The notes under the pieces are model-generated. The model was not told the origin of the DNA. It saw only the letters and a list, made by a program, of their open reading frames with translations, and did not search any database. The translations under genes were made by a program, and so were the position numbers. A stretch of 64,000 bases of DNA from Ceratodon purpureus (taxonomy: Eukaryota > Streptophyta > Bryopsida > Pseudoditrichales > Ditrichaceae), in contig CM026431.1 of NCBI GenBank assembly GCA_014871385.1, positions 2,768,604-2,832,603 on the forward strand, in the 5' to 3' direction. Of this stretch, positions 11,921 to 26,700 are shown one piece after another (within the stretch, counting starts at the first letter, position 1; every line of letters begins with the position of its first letter).

Positions 11921-14760
11921 AACGAACTTGAGCTCCTGTAAACAAGTGACCACAATTCTCAAAACTTGTAATCGACCTAGTTGTCCATTTTTTTCACAAG
12001 CACACAAGTAGGAATTTTATCTGAATCAGTGGCACCTCTCCATTCAATGCAGTACTTCCAACAGTTCCTAGTGGAATGAGCATCCATAAAATTAAATAAA
12101 TAAAAATATACAGAAATATCTATAGTATGGAGAAAGATTTCAAAATTACAGGAACCGTACTCAATTCAGTACCACATGAAAAAGCGAAGAAGGAATTAAC
12201 CGAAAAAGCAACTCGAGCAAGATGTCTGCGGATGAAGGCCACGAATGAATGATGGCCTAGCACTGCCAACAACGGTACGAATGATGCGCCGAGTCTCTTT
12301 CCCAGGCCACGAAGCACACCCACAACCGTCACTGCACCCCAAACCAACACTTATTTATCTCTGGCGAACATTTAAGCTTCACGACGACTAACTTACTAAT
12401 ACCACATTGTGCAATGATATTTTGGAGTTCAAGTTCAGCACTGAAATCTGCGCACTGGGTACAGCACGCCGGGATTAGGTCCAGTAACGGGTTTGTATGT
12501 ACCTCCCTCCGCCGTCGGATACGTGCCATCTGTAATCGATCCATATCGAAAAACCGCCACCAACCTAATAACCGTCAAGATCTACGCCCGCGATAGAATT
12601 CACGTGCAGAAATGAACACCGAGGTGCGATCGTCGGGTTCAGGTTCCATAACGATTTTTCGTTATGGCCTCCATTCCCAAATCATTAGAATCCACACTAG
12701 TAGCATGTTTTGGAGACAATAATGTACCTGTCACGTAGAAAGAGCCTGTATGTTAACCCTCACTTCGCCTCACTCTCAAACGCTCTCACTTCTCATCTCA
12801 AAAACCGTCACTATAATCAAAGTCAGCAGAAATCTATTAAAATTCATAGATTATAGGTTTCAGTAACGGTTTTGTGAATCGACAGCTTTCGTCTCGTCTC
12901 GAAAAAAGTTTTGCACTCTCTTCTCTCATCATGCCCCTGTTGTACAAAATCCGTCACCGTACCCATGAGCGGCAATATCTAGACTGATTTCTAGATATGT
13001 ATGGGAGAAGTGTAGTTAGGAGGAAGATGTGGGTGGTTTTATGGGTGGTGACGGCTTTGGGGAGGGGGGCGCCCGTCGTCTCTGCGGGAGTGTTTCCGAG
13101 GCGATGGTGGAGGGCGAAGTTTGTCTGCATCGGGGCGCACTCGCTCGGCTCCGACGACGCTTTCCCTGAGGCTGCTGCAGCGTCTCCGACGACGCCGTCG
13201 ATCCAGGCGCTAGGCGCCAGTGCCGTCCTCCGACAGACCGCGCTCTCGCCATCGCCGCAGCCTCAGATCGCGAGCGCCACCGTTTCGGCTCTCATTCTTC
13301 TGCTCACTCGCCGCTTGCGCGCACCATCTCTTTCGTCGTCTGGTGCGCTAGATCACTCTCTCCGGCTTGAGACGGCTCTCGTGAGTTTAATTCTGGAGCC
13401 TAGATGCGTGCGCTTTCGGGGACCTCCAGTGAGTGATTCGGGAGCGAGGAGTTCTAATTGGCGGTTGGTTGATTTTTGCGTCGCTCGAGGTAAGGCTCTC
13501 TGCAATGGAGCGATGGTTTGTTTTGATGGTGGGAGGGAGGAGGTGACGGGAGCTGGCGGATTGCGTTTCGAGGAGGAGAGGGAGGTTGATGTTGTAGGTC
13601 TTGAATTGGATGTCGGATTGCTTTTGCTTGTTAAGTTTTTTAGTGCGTTTAGTATCGGTGAAGCGGTGTGCGCGGATGGCGAGTTTGTTCGGGTTGCGAT
13701 TGTGGTGTTTAGGTTGGACGGTTGGAGCTTTGTGAGGTGATTTGAAGAATTGTTAGTTGTTAGTGCCGGATTTATGCTTGAGTGGAGCCTTTGAGGAGAG
13801 GTTAAGTTGTTTCTGGAGAGGCGCCTGGAGGGGTATTTAGGATATGACGTAAGCGATTGATTCTACTGTGCCATTTTAGTCGCGCAATTGTGTTTCCATG
13901 GCGCATTCTGTAGTTTCGGATTACGTTCTATGACGTTTTGTACAGTCGTATGCTTATTGTTTTGCTTAGAATTGCAGGGTAATTGGAACCTCCTCATCGT
14001 CTTGTTGATTCTGTTCTGATCATTGATGCACTGATGGAACGGAATATTGGTGACTTTTTTTGCTTGACTCGGACCTGCAGCATTAGTCGTGCTTGCAACG
14101 TATACTACAGAAATCTCGTTCGCTAATGCTAGAGCCTAGATAGTTGAATATGCAGCCACTCTTGGTTGTCTATCAATGCCCTGCTCTAAGACATAAGATG
14201 GAACTGTCGGCAGACTTGCTGAAGATATCCCTAACTAGCCTCGCTTTCGCAATTTGAGAAGTCCAATTCAGTGGCGCTAGTTCCGGCCTTGCATGAAGAC
14301 TCCTCTAGTGCAAATGAAAGAATTCACCTTGATGCATTTTCCTTGGATATGGTTGCAGGTCTTCCAACAGCTGCACTTTTACTAGCACTTGATAGCTTTT
14401 TACATTACAAATATGGCTGAAAATAGGACAAAGGCATTTGTAGTGTCACACCTGAATTAGGATACAGTCGGTGTGAGAATCTCTCTGCTATCGATGAGAT
14501 TTTGTACCTTGTATTCGTTGTGCTAAGTGTTTCTTTGGAGATGTCCCTCTTCTGATCTTTATGTTTTCTTTGTTTGGGAGGGATTGTCAGAGGACTGTTC
14601 GGTTTTTTTCTCGTCGAAGGTTTATATGGGAAGCAAAGCGTGTTGCTGAGGGTGGTGGCTCAACTATGATTAAAACGTAGGCAGGATCCCAATACGTCAT
14701 GCGACACTGAAAGGAACAGTAATCAGTAGCAGAGCTTGATTCCCGAGTCACTACGTCAGA
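11921..14760. other. Intergenic and probable 5' leader of PA200
   Basis: From about 12900 the composition becomes GC- and pyrimidine-rich, as in a transcribed 5' leader. A canonical donor (GCTCGAG followed by GTAAGG) sits at 13491, which suggests a non-coding first exon and a leader intron before the PA200 start at 14761. The acceptor was not located. A small palindrome (CCATAACGA, TTTT, TCGTTATGG) lies near 12648-12669. No protein gene is supported, although a 247-codon GC-rich ORF overlaps the putative leader. Confidence 0.4.
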
Positions 14761-17700
14761 ATGGGATTTGCGGACGTCTTTGCTACACCACCACTGACAG
14801 ATATGGAAACAGAAGACTGTTCAATGAAAACCACAAATGAAGCGCAGAGAAAAGGAAAAGAGGAGAAAGAAGAACAGATGCATGTTTATAATGCGTGGCT
14901 TCCTCAGTGGATGGTAAAGGAAGTCAAGGAGGAGCCTCAGAGGTTTCACAAGTTGGTGGCTATTATGAGGGAGGAAATATTGCGTGTGGACAGTCCTGCT
15001 GCCCGCCTTGCTACTACAAAATGGATACCTGTTATAAATGCGTATGTCTTTCTTCCCATTATTGTGTGAAACTGGCATCACAGAGCTGGCACTATTGACA
15101 GAGCTTGAGTATTATCAGATGACGTTTTTCTGTCTGACACCGACTGCCTCAGCTAAAGATCGTGCTTCTCTTCAAGCGTTGGTTTACTCGATGTAGTATC
15201 AGTGTCATGCTTACCTCGATTTTGATCCCTTGTGGTTTCGAAATTTGAGACATCTAGACATTCAGAGACATGTTAGTTGTGGTGATTGGTACTAGCATGT
15301 TGATGGAGCCTGGGTGAAGAATTGTTCGTTGCTATACCACAACAGCTACGGGTGTTTTTCCTCATTTAAACTGTATCGCTGAGTATTTTTGTTGTTCAAT
15401 AACCGTATTGCAGATTTGTCAAGGCGAAAACTGAATTGGATAACCAAGATTTGAAGGCTGTGATTAACCTAAGTCTTGAGCTGTTGCTAGAGACCTCAGA
15501 TAATCTGTTTATTCAGGTTAGCGACTGACCTTCATGTATACCCTGTATTGAAGCGACAGAGGTTTCAGTAGGTTTGTTGACTGTCGATTGTTGCAGTCTG
15601 TTTCTGATGCTTTGTTTTGGAGATAGTCACTGTGGTTCAATGCTTGATTTTGGTGCAAGAAGCTGTGACAGCCTGCGCATTTGGTGCTATACCTTAGCCC
15701 TTTGTCTAGATTTTGATACTTCATGAGGAGTTAGATCTGGAAACTTCCGATTTTACTTTCTGCGTTTTCGTACTCTTCATTGCAGTGGTTTTAAGTTCCT
15801 CCAGGGTTTATCTATTGCTCGGCTTCGAATTATTGGTTCACTTAAAAAATCTGGCTGACGAAGAAGGTTCATATTATTCGTATTTGCAAGGGTCGTGGAT
15901 CCAATTTGAACATCCTTTACGGAGACTGACTCGCTCATTTTGCAACAGGACCAATGGGCTCGCTGCATAAGTCGTATATTACAGAAGCATCGAAAGCTTG
16001 ATATGAAGATTCAATGGCTTCCCTTTTACAAGTTGCTAGTAACGACCCATTTTAAGAGGTCTTTTTCTCTAGGAATACTCTCTTACCGATACTCATACTG
16101 CAAGAATGTTGTAGTCCTGGATTTACAGCTACTGAATGTTACTTACAAATATTCGTTTCGTTATCTCATGCGGTTTACTTGTAAATCTGACAGGAGGTTC
16201 TCATATGAGGGGCTTGGACTTAAGGGAGATCACTTGGGCTCTATAATCGCTCTTGTTCGCTGCTGTCGTCGTTACTTTCCACTTACATCAGCTGTTGAAA
16301 TCTGGCATGAATTTCGGTACGTGTTTTTGCGCTCCTCGAACATATAGTTGACTCTTCAAAGGGCTAGACACCTAGGCCGTCTATAAAATTTAAACAAATA
16401 TGTACAGCTGAAAAGCGATGGTCTATTTGGTTTCTGTCTAGTTTGATGTAGACAGGGGATTGGGCTAATTTTGTAACGACATACTGTTGTTTGGGGTTCA
16501 GTCCGGCACTTGACGATCTTGCACACAATTCTTCCCTAGAAGCAATGGGTTTTATGGCACTCTTCATGCCTTCGACAATAATGGACCAAGTGGAAAGTGG
16601 TTTAAATAAATCCCCAAGGTGTGTAGCAACTCTTTGCACGCTCATTTGTTGGTTTGCCACTCTTGAATCGCTCCACTGTGAAGAAAATTCGAAAACTAGC
16701 AAAGGGCATTTGCGTCTGCGTCATCCAGTTTTAATTTGAGTTTGTTCAATGCAGGAGAAGTTATTTAGCACTTTATAACATGTTTGATAGTTACTGGATT
16801 TTATGTTTGCTAAAAAAAATTGGAACTCTTTTCCTACTTAATTCAACTTGTATTACTGTGGATATGATTTGCAGCTCTTGGGTAAACGAGTGCCTGAGCC
16901 TTTGGGCTGGTTTGCCGAATTGTCGGTATTGGAATTTTCAGTGGGCTTCTCTCATGGCACGCTGCATCAAGCATTCTAAAGGGAGCTCGTTTGATTGGAA
17001 GCCTTTCTTGCAACCTCTGTTCTCTAACTTCGTGCGCTCCTTTGAGGTGAGTGCTCGTGAATGAGTCCATGTTCACGCGTATGGTTGCTTTCTGAGAATT
17101 TTTGTGTTCTAAGCGTTAGCAGATAATAGGGCTGTTTTTCACCTCAGCTCAAGAATGGATGTGTTTACTGGGCTTGATAACCTATGTGTGTATGCAGGTC
17201 CCGGTGGGAAAGGCAGGAGCCTGGTGTCCGGTTAATAGGTCTGTGCCTCGAGAATCTTTTTTAGCTTTCTACAGCAAATTGTCATCCCCACCCTCAAAGG
17301 AGATTGCGAAATCTATTGTAAGAATGACCCATGATCTTATAAACAACACCACATGGGACATGAGTAACATAGGATTAGTTCTTTGTTTCCTATTATCCTT
17401 TAGGTTGCTGTCACCTATTGGTTGTAAGAACGATTGTATATTTCATATACCTTTTGTCCAATGAGATATTAGTCAGACCATTACTTGCGTCTGTTTTTCT
17501 CTCTCGTAAGTGGTGGTTTCTTGAATTGTATCAGCATAGTTTCTCCTATTTATCGGATGCGTGATTTTATGGTTCGGCATCATTACTATTAAAGTCATTG
17601 TGTTGCATGGTATCCTTTTTCTCCTGAAAGAGATGAGTCAAATTCTATGACGTTTCAGCTTGATGCATATGTTGGACATCCAGTAAGAAATAAGTGGTTT

Positions 17701-20700
17701 GCCTTGCCTCGACAGGTATATTTGATAAAACCTGGAAACGCAACACAGGGATATCTTGAGACTCTCATTGACCTTCTGGAACAGTAAGTGCTCTTACATA
17801 TGGCGTTTTGTGAAGCATTTCATTTTCCTTGTAAAGAGGTTGTAAACTTCCATTGGGTTTCGTCATGTGCCCTAGAACTTGCCATAGATGTCTTAAATTT
17901 CCTCTTAACGGAACTTGCCATAAAGTTCCTTGAACGGAACAGGGCCAAAACGGTTGTGTTCTCTAGGTAACATAGAAGTTTTGAGTTTTTATTGTGGACA
18001 AAATGCATTTTTTTCAATGGATATTAAACTCATTATGATAATTTTAGGTTTTATCATCCTTCAAATGGGGGATCATGGACGAAATCATTGGAGCGCTTTT
18101 TACGCTATCTAATTGCTTACTTTCTTGCTCGTTTGGCGAAAGAGCAACGGTAAGATCTTGTTACCGACCTACAATTTTCATCTCGATTATGTGAGGTTCT
18201 GGGTTAGGGAATGGTTCTGCAAGCGGATGGTCTAGCTTTTCAAAGAATGTATTGTCTCTTTTGTGTTCTATTTATCTTTGCCCATGGTATTTAAGCTTGC
18301 GTTCTCGATACGCCATGAAGTTCTAGATACTCTTGTAGATGAAGGATGGGTTAGCTTCTCTTTTGTTAGCAATGTGAATCCATTGGTCTATTTGTAGAGC
18401 TGTGTCCGGTTGTTGCTAACTGAAATACGTGCTGTGGGTTGCAGATCCTTGGGGAAGACTCATGTTGTGTTAGGCCCTGTTGAAAGAATTGCTTTTGTGA
18501 AAACATTGATGCGACTGATAGAGCGTGGGCAGTACAGCAAGAATAGCAGCTTGACTAGTACTGTCGGGAGCTCTGCCTGTTTACTAGCATTTGTAGAACC
18601 GTCACTGATGTTGCCGTACATTGTCTCGACATTTGATACTGCCTTAGACTCTGTAAGTTTTATGCAAAATATCGTCCACTTTATAGATTGTCAATGTTTG
18701 ATGTTCAGCTTTCGATGTCTTGATGTCTAACAGTTGCACGTTAAGTATGCTCTTTCATGAATTAAACTGGACACACACGATATAGTGTAATTGATCAATT
18801 CGCTGTTTCACTAGTTTTAGCGACTTACAATAAACTCCAGTATCTGAATATTCACCTTCTGTCAGTTCCAGCCTGCGTCTAAATTTCGAATGGTGACCAG
18901 TCTGTTACTAATAGATATGCCAATAGATGACCTAGAAGATTTTGTGAGTACAATTTTAGCGTATTGGTATGTCTTGTCTACGCACTGTGAGAGGTTACTA
19001 GAAGACAATATGCTGGTAGACTTCATGATGCATCTCGTTGGTGAGTTTTGTTTGCAGGAGTTAAAGTAGAGATAATAACAGTGATTTGATAGGTAGATGA
19101 CGCATATCTTTAATTTAGTCACTGTCGGGTCAGTGAAACGCGTCAGCCTTGTTCATGGCGAACTGGATTTCTGTGAAGTATACTTGTAGTAGTTGTTCGA
19201 TAAGCTTTGATTTGCCGTTTATCTCCTACCCTAAGTAGTATTGTTTCAACTGATACAGATTACAGCCACACACCAACTGGAGACTGCCTTGGAAACTCTA
19301 GCGTTTGCTGCTCGCCCTATTCTTCTTGCATCAACCAGAGACAGCCGAAATGCAGGCATGAGTCCTGAAACTTGGGAGTCCCTTTCAAAGTGCAAAAGGA
19401 CAATAGTGGATGCAATGTTCAGTACGCTGCTTGGTCTGGATGCAAATGATCCCCCAAAAACGCTGGCCACTTTGGAGCTATATTGCTCTGTCCTTTCCAG
19501 TGTAAGTAGTTGAGATGTATTTGCCACGGCGAATCTCTTTCCAGAGATGATGACTTACAAGAGCTTGAAGGGGCTCACTCCTGTTCTTTGTGTGCCTCTA
19601 GTTGTTTTGGGTGGTTTGCAGTAGGAAGTGAGGCTGCAATGATATCATAGTCGATTGAGACATGCTAGTTTTAACCCTACTTTGGGAAATGTGGAATTAA
19701 TATACACGTGTGATACATCCCAGATAGGCAGAGACCTTGACAGTGATAATACTTAGGTTATGATTGCTTATATTCAATATTGAATTAGTGGTACTTGATT
19801 TGGTGTGGCTCGTAGTTCCTGTACCAGAGTGTGGTTTTTTCGTACGTGGAGTTATTGTGATTTTAAATTTGACACAAAATCATGGCACTCAGGTTGGTGT
19901 AGTGGGAGCAAAGGAGGATGGAGGGAGTGGGGCTTTACCTATTGATTGGTCCAAGTGGCTTGATAATTTTTTATCTCGTCTCTTTATCCTCCTTGTTAAC
20001 TTGGAGCCCTCGACCACCACGTAAATTCACAATCCCTTAACCCACATTGCAATATTGAAATGCTGGTCAGCGAACGAAAGTCTCAGTTTCTTCTGACGGA
20101 ATTTTTGACTCGTTGGAATGCGAATGTGTGTTTTGCAGAGGTGATACGGAGGCAGATGATGCATTTCTGACTGTTTGTGGGTCTCAATACAACTCTCTTG
20201 TTGACATACTTTTTTGTAGAACAACGCCTCCTCTTTACGAGCAGGTATACATTTTAGAATGACATTCCTATAGAGAATTGCATGGTTGGAAAAGCTACAA
20301 GATGGAGCTTAGTGTGCAATTGTATATTGAACGGCTATCCATAGTCCAGCAGTTATCTGGATTATGGTTCCCAAATAACACTGTTATCATAGATTCATTA
20401 ATGGTTTCACTGTGATCTGTACGGAAATTTTCATATTTTTCGCATTATTTTTCTTGGTTAATTTGCAGTATTACGCACTCCCTTCTCATGAATCTTTTGT
20501 TGCTTCAGGCTTTGAAGACGGTGTCAAAGTTTGTACGTAGTACGGTATTGCCTGGGGCAGCAAATGAGATTGGATCGCTTTGTAGAGCTGCCGTCTATGC
20601 CAATCCTGAAATGAGCGTTGAAGTCTTACTTGTTCCCCTCATGCACTCCATTGTTTCGTCCCTCGCTGAGTCTCCTTCCACTGGATTCAGTGGTGATGGT

Positions 20701-23700
20701 GTGCGGACTGAGGGAGCTGATTTTAAGGTGGGGTTGCTCTCGATTTTATGACGAAGAATCCTGTTTTTGTTTTCTTTGGAATTCGTTTACTTATGCATGG
20801 ACAGAATTAATAATCCTGGTGTTAATTTAAATATTCTTAAACCTGTTTATTCTATTTATTCTGATACTCTTCTTTGCTTTCAGGTGGGTTTGTCACAAGC
20901 CTTGGAGAGCACAGTGGTTTACCAGCTGACGGCGGTGGCTGAGGGAATCGGTTGGGGTGGCGCTGCACTGCTCCCTCATGGAGAGCTTATCAAGAAAGTC
21001 ATTTCAGCTGCTTTTAATGCCCCTAGCTCTAAGGTTGGATACCCAGTTTGCTGTCCTCGTTAATTTAAATCCAAGTTTTCTGTGTGCTTCCTGTTATTCT
21101 CTATCTTTGCAGATACATGACTAACAGGCAACTCCTTTAGCATGAACTACTAATTTTTTTTATTAATGCTTCTGTGAAAGAAAATATTTCTTGTCTATAT
21201 ATTTAATTTCACTTCTTTGATTGTAAAGCATCATAATATTGTTTTTGTATACTTCTTTGTGAAGTTTGTATGAATTGTTTATTTGTTATTTGCGCAGGTC
21301 AATTCAGCTGGAGGCTCAGTTCTTACTTGTCTGTTGGGAAGCCTGGTTTGGTACTACGTTACAGATAATTTCCCGATACAGTGCGTCTCAATACCTTATT
21401 AGAACTGACCTACGAACCTTTTGTTCAATTTTTCAAAATTCTAGTATGATTACGTTCAAGTGTGAAATACTAATGTCACGTGTTCTAATCAACAGAGCAG
21501 CTACAGATGGAAGTGGGATTGATGCATGGTATGCTACTAAAGGTGGCAGCGTTCCACCTGAAGGCACAACGTGCAAGTGGCATTCTCCGAGTGAACCAGA
21601 GATTAAGCTTGCAGAGGAACTGGTAAATCTACACCTACAAGGATCACTACGAGACCTTCGAAGCATTTGTCAAGATGGCCCTCAGACTGACATTTCTGGT
21701 AAGGCAATATTTCTAATGGTTGTTATGTTTGGGGACTCCTTTTCAACTCAGTAACTTCGTTATTTTTTGTTGCTGGCAATATTGAGAGTAGTGTTCATGA
21801 CATTGGCTGTATCTTGCTGGGTGATATCAGCTGTCTCACTTATCTTGCAAGACTTCTTCTTGTATCCAACTTTCTACCCTTGATCGCAGGACAACTTAAA
21901 GAACATTTACGAGTTTTGCTCCTACGCATTGAGTCTACGTTCAGTGGACTAAGGACATGTCTTCCTGATTTCCCCCATCCAATAGAGGAGTTGTCAGTTC
22001 CAACTTTGGCTGGAGCTTCTGGAGTTACTGTAGGCTCATCGGCACTTCGTGAAGAAGCTGCGGAGATTATTCACCAAGCTTGCGAGTGTGTTACCTTCTC
22101 CTGGTCGCCTGTATTGTGTATTATTGTGGTCTTTTTTTCAAAATACTTTCAAATCAGTGTTGAACAGGCTTCACTCTGAGGCTACTGCATAAGAGTTCTC
22201 CCCATATTGTTTTTTGCCATCTCGAGCTCATATGCGGTTTATGTGTGTAGTTCATAGAATAAATAACAAAGTGAGTAAGCGGCATATTGCAATAAGCTCA
22301 TCCTTATAGTTGATATGATCATCTTATGTGGTGGAAATTGACAAGTTCTAATCTTGGACTATTGTCAAACTTAGATACATGCTGGAGAATCGCGCAGATG
22401 ATACTACATTATTGAAGTTGCTGGTGGACGTCATGGGGTCAATTATAGATTATGGTAAGGTTTGATAAATGCTTTTATAATGAGTAGTGCTCTGCGGAAT
22501 TTTCTATTGTCCTCGCGAGTTTCATATGAATAATCTGAATATCCATTACTCATGTTATGCAGGTAATTCGGAAAACATATCATGGCTTGCGAATCGGAAA
22601 GCATTGGATGCAGATGCAGAGTGTGTTACAGAGCCACAAGTCAACTTCATCAATGGTAGCCATAGTCAACGAAGAAGAAGGTGTGAGTCATTGATTATTT
22701 AATTTTTAAGAATCTCCGATCAGCTGAAAATTGGGACTTGTTGGTAGGTATAATACCGGTGAGCAGCGGGTATGTTGTGTGACCTGGTAGAGCATCTGGA
22801 ACATAGGGCACCATTCATATATACACGTTTTAGTGTTACTTACTATGTCTTCGAGAGATTGAGGCACGGATGGAAGGATTTGAAGTACAAGATTCTCTTG
22901 AACATGATCTATTTATTTTCCTCACCCGTTTTTGTGATTGAGCGAGGCAGGCCAATTTGGGTGCTTGTGGAAAGGACCATGCTACACTTCACATGGCGAG
23001 CCAGTAAAGTAGGCTGGCGAGGCCACTTGTCTACTGCCCCAGCCCAAGTAGCGGTTTTATGCCAGGATCTATTAAATCTATCGTTGCTTAATTATGCTGC
23101 AGTGCGCTCGTGAGTTTCCTTCTCGGTCTCTTATTTGGTTGTGTCAATTTTTTGTATCATCTGTCCCTAATTTTTGTGTACACAAGGTCATATATGTGTG
23201 ATTGCTGAAGGTGTGAAATGATGAAGACGTGCTAAAATCTAGGATCACAATAAAAAGGAGGTCTTCTGACATGTATAGGAGAGAGCGAGATCTATGATAG
23301 TCTGCAAAATGGAAACTTTGATTTGATTGAAAGTTTTCAACGTAGTTTCATTCTTGTTTCGAAAGTCCCGTAGTTAATTGAACATGGAATGTCTGTTCAG
23401 TTTTGCTGGAAGTGGACTTGAGATGCTTCTTAAGCGATATCCTATGCTGGTGAACGATTGCATTCCAAAGTTGACGGATGCGATTCAAGAGGAAGCGCCT
23501 ACAGAAGATGCAGCGACGGGTGCATGCAACGTCCTCGTCCGATCTCCACTTATGCGTCACCTTATGCAGGTCTGATATACATGACCACGAATCCACGATT
23601 TTTATCTGTTGAAGGGCTGAGGCTCTTCGGCAAGCAGTTTATTTTATATGTTGAGGTCATTAAAAAGCTTTTCAGTACATTTAAAGCATTATGCCATTTT

Positions 23701-26700
23701 ACTTGTATCCTATAATGGTGGTATTTCTTTTGAAGGTGAGATTGTAAAAGAATTGTTTTATTAAGGTCATTTGCATGTTTACATTACGGACCGATTGGTT
23801 TGCAGGATTGGGATGCAATGGCGTCTTTTCTAGTTGCCATTCTTAACAGGTAACTTTCAATCTTCCGATATATATTTCTCGCACGCTTTTCGTTGATTTA
23901 GCTTGGTTTGTTTAAATTACGAGATTCTTTAAATTACCAGTATATTTGTATGTTGAATGTTCATATCAACGTCTGAAGATCTTAGCACGAAATTTTCTGG
24001 TGATTAGATAATCTTGGCACGCTTTAAAAAGCGATGATTCAAAATCATTACATTTCATATCTCCGCAAAATGATCATTATATTTCATCTCTCTTCATTGC
24101 TCATTGTTTTGCCAGTCTAGTGCATGACCGCAGAGGATTGATTGTCATTCTGATTTCAGTGATCATTTGGAGACTGTAAAGACGCACGATGCCATCGGCC
24201 GGGTGCGTAAATTATTTCAAATTTCTTCCTGGAATATCGTGTTCAATTTTGTTTCAAAAACCATGTTGCATTGTTTTCAGTGCACTAGCAGCTATTAAAT
24301 TAATTTTGATATTCACTTAACGGCGTGCCTAATGCAAACCAACCCCGTTAAAAATTAAATGATGTTGACAATGTAGTTTTGAGGCTTACTATAATCCTGG
24401 TTAAAAACCTTTAAATAGTTCTTCGACATCGTGGATGTTGTATGGTATATTTCAGAATACACTTATTCTCTGTAGGAAAACATAGAAGATATAAACTGTG
24501 GTTCTCTTATTGTTTTTCGTCTTGGAAACTTGCAGGTCTTCGGTTGGTTCAATTTTTGCTTCCGTGGAGTTCCTGTAAGAGCAGAAAGTGACGAAGAGGA
24601 GTCATATACCAGTATGATAACGCAATTGAAGGAGAAGGTGCTGGATACTGGTGACGCTGTTGGGTCCACTCATTGGCGGTGAGTGAAGCAGTTCCTCCAC
24701 TACTTTCAGACTGATGCTAATGGGATACGTGTTCTTTGTTTTAGTTTTTTCACGAATGCATGTCATCCTCTCATATTATCCTTGAACAGTTCATTGTCAT
24801 ACTTCTAGTAATTTGGAAGAATGGCTTACTGGAGAGACATGATTTTGTCTGTACTGATAATGTCAATGCTAACAGATACAATCTAATGGCTCATGGAATG
24901 CTTTTATTCCTTCTCCTGCCTCCATCATCGTCAAATTCTGAGTTGGATGCATCTATCACGTCGAAAACCAGACAAAGCATTGCTGGTAATCTTTCATATA
25001 ATTGAGAGTTGAGCTTCACCTATTTTGTCCAAGTTGTCGAATTTGAAGGAGTGTACATAGCATGTTGAATAATTGAACAGCTATTAAGTTGATCACGTTG
25101 TTTGTTGCAGGTGTATTTATAAATAATTTAACGAGTGATTTACCAGCCCTACGTCCTTTATCTGTCATGGCCCTGATGTTTCTACTTCCACCTGTTCCTC
25201 GGAAGGCTGTGAAGAACGGAATGACGAAGGGGAGTGCAAGACCACAGAGCATGGCAGATGGAACCTCGATGGAAAATATTATTTCATCTGTTTTCCTAGC
25301 CCAGGACTTTGGGAATAACGTTGTGAAACAGTTATCTCATGACCACAATTATGCAGAGGGGCATTCCGCTTATCAATATTCTAGTATGAACGACATGGGA
25401 CTTACAGCTTTGATGCCCTCTGTCAAGCGTGACTGGCCATACACTCGGACTTGGGATTCCAATTCCTCTGGAGAGCAGTTCAGCTTGTATTACACAAAGC
25501 TGTTCAAGTCTCTAGTCAGGGAATCTGGAAGTTCTGTGCTTCAGCAGCTAAGGCCTCCTTTAGAAGAAGCTGCTAGAGCTGTTGAAGAAAGAGGCAAGCA
25601 GTGCATAGCAGCGGAGATTATAGCCGGCTTGATACGCTCAGGTATATCACGAGTTTTTTCACGTTTATTTAGCTATAATTATTTTGAGCTCTTTGATCGA
25701 CATTACACCAGAAATTGTAATTTTGTTTCTCAGTATTGCAACCAATTGAGTCTGAACTTCGTGTTATGTAATGGTCTGTGTGGCTGAAGTCTGTGTTATT
25801 CTCACTGCTTTTATCGAAATTAACGCAATCCATTTGTTGATATTCAGACATGGCTTGCGTAACCGAAGCTTGGCATGATTGGTTACGACCTCTGCTGAGA
25901 AATGTTCTGTTACAAGGCACAGTTGAGTCAGCAGTGGAATGGGCGGCTTGCGTACGTTATGCGTTGGGAAGGAAGGGTCGATCGGGCCAACAAGGCCCTG
26001 TACTCCGATCATGCGTTATAGAATGCCTTGCTGAACCTCTACCGAAAAGAGCAGCTACCAGCGTCATGACAAAGCGTCTTATGCTTCTACAGGCTGCTCT
26101 TCACGAGCTTGGTCCAGATCAAGAACTTGAATTTCAAGCTGCACTTCTTACAGAAATATTTGATTACGTGAATCATCCTGCGGCCCAGGTATTTTGATAT
26201 TCAAAAGATTTTTTCTGTTTTCTTGACATTTAATAAGTTACGTAGTGATCACCTTTTTTTATTGTGATTGCAGAGCAACAAAATTACTCATCAGTAGTGC
26301 TTGTATTTGCAGTTCTATGTAATGGTAAAGTCCTGATAAAATTCATCTTTCAATCACTTTTTTAGCCAACCCCGACGTGGTTGAAATTCGCAGGTGCGAG
26401 GAGCTGTAGGCAACCTCATTTGCAAACTGGGCGCAAATTTGCAACGTTCAAGTGGTGAAGAACTAACTCGCATTATCAGTAACGGGCATAGCAGGGTTCA
26501 AGATTGGACTTCATTGCTTATCGAGGGCGCTAAGTCTGCTGCTGAAACTATCCAAACCCAAGGACTCAACCTTGACGTATCATCCGCTGATGCATCTAGT
26601 GATACATCCAAGAAAGCTCTCAAACGCATTGAAACGGTACATTGACTTTGGCATTTATCCGACAATCGTTTTCACTGGTTGGCCCGATTAGTTTTCTCTG

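Noticed and set aside
12997..13740. A 247-codon plus-strand ORF
   Set aside because: GC-rich, no motif, contains a strong internal splice donor, and is better explained as the leader exon/intron of PA200.
18868..18944. Exon-like block in a PA200 intron (FQPASKFRMVTSLLLIDM in frame)
   Set aside because: Joining 18652 directly to 19259 gives the conserved family order in phase; the block has no counterpart in remembered PA200 proteins.
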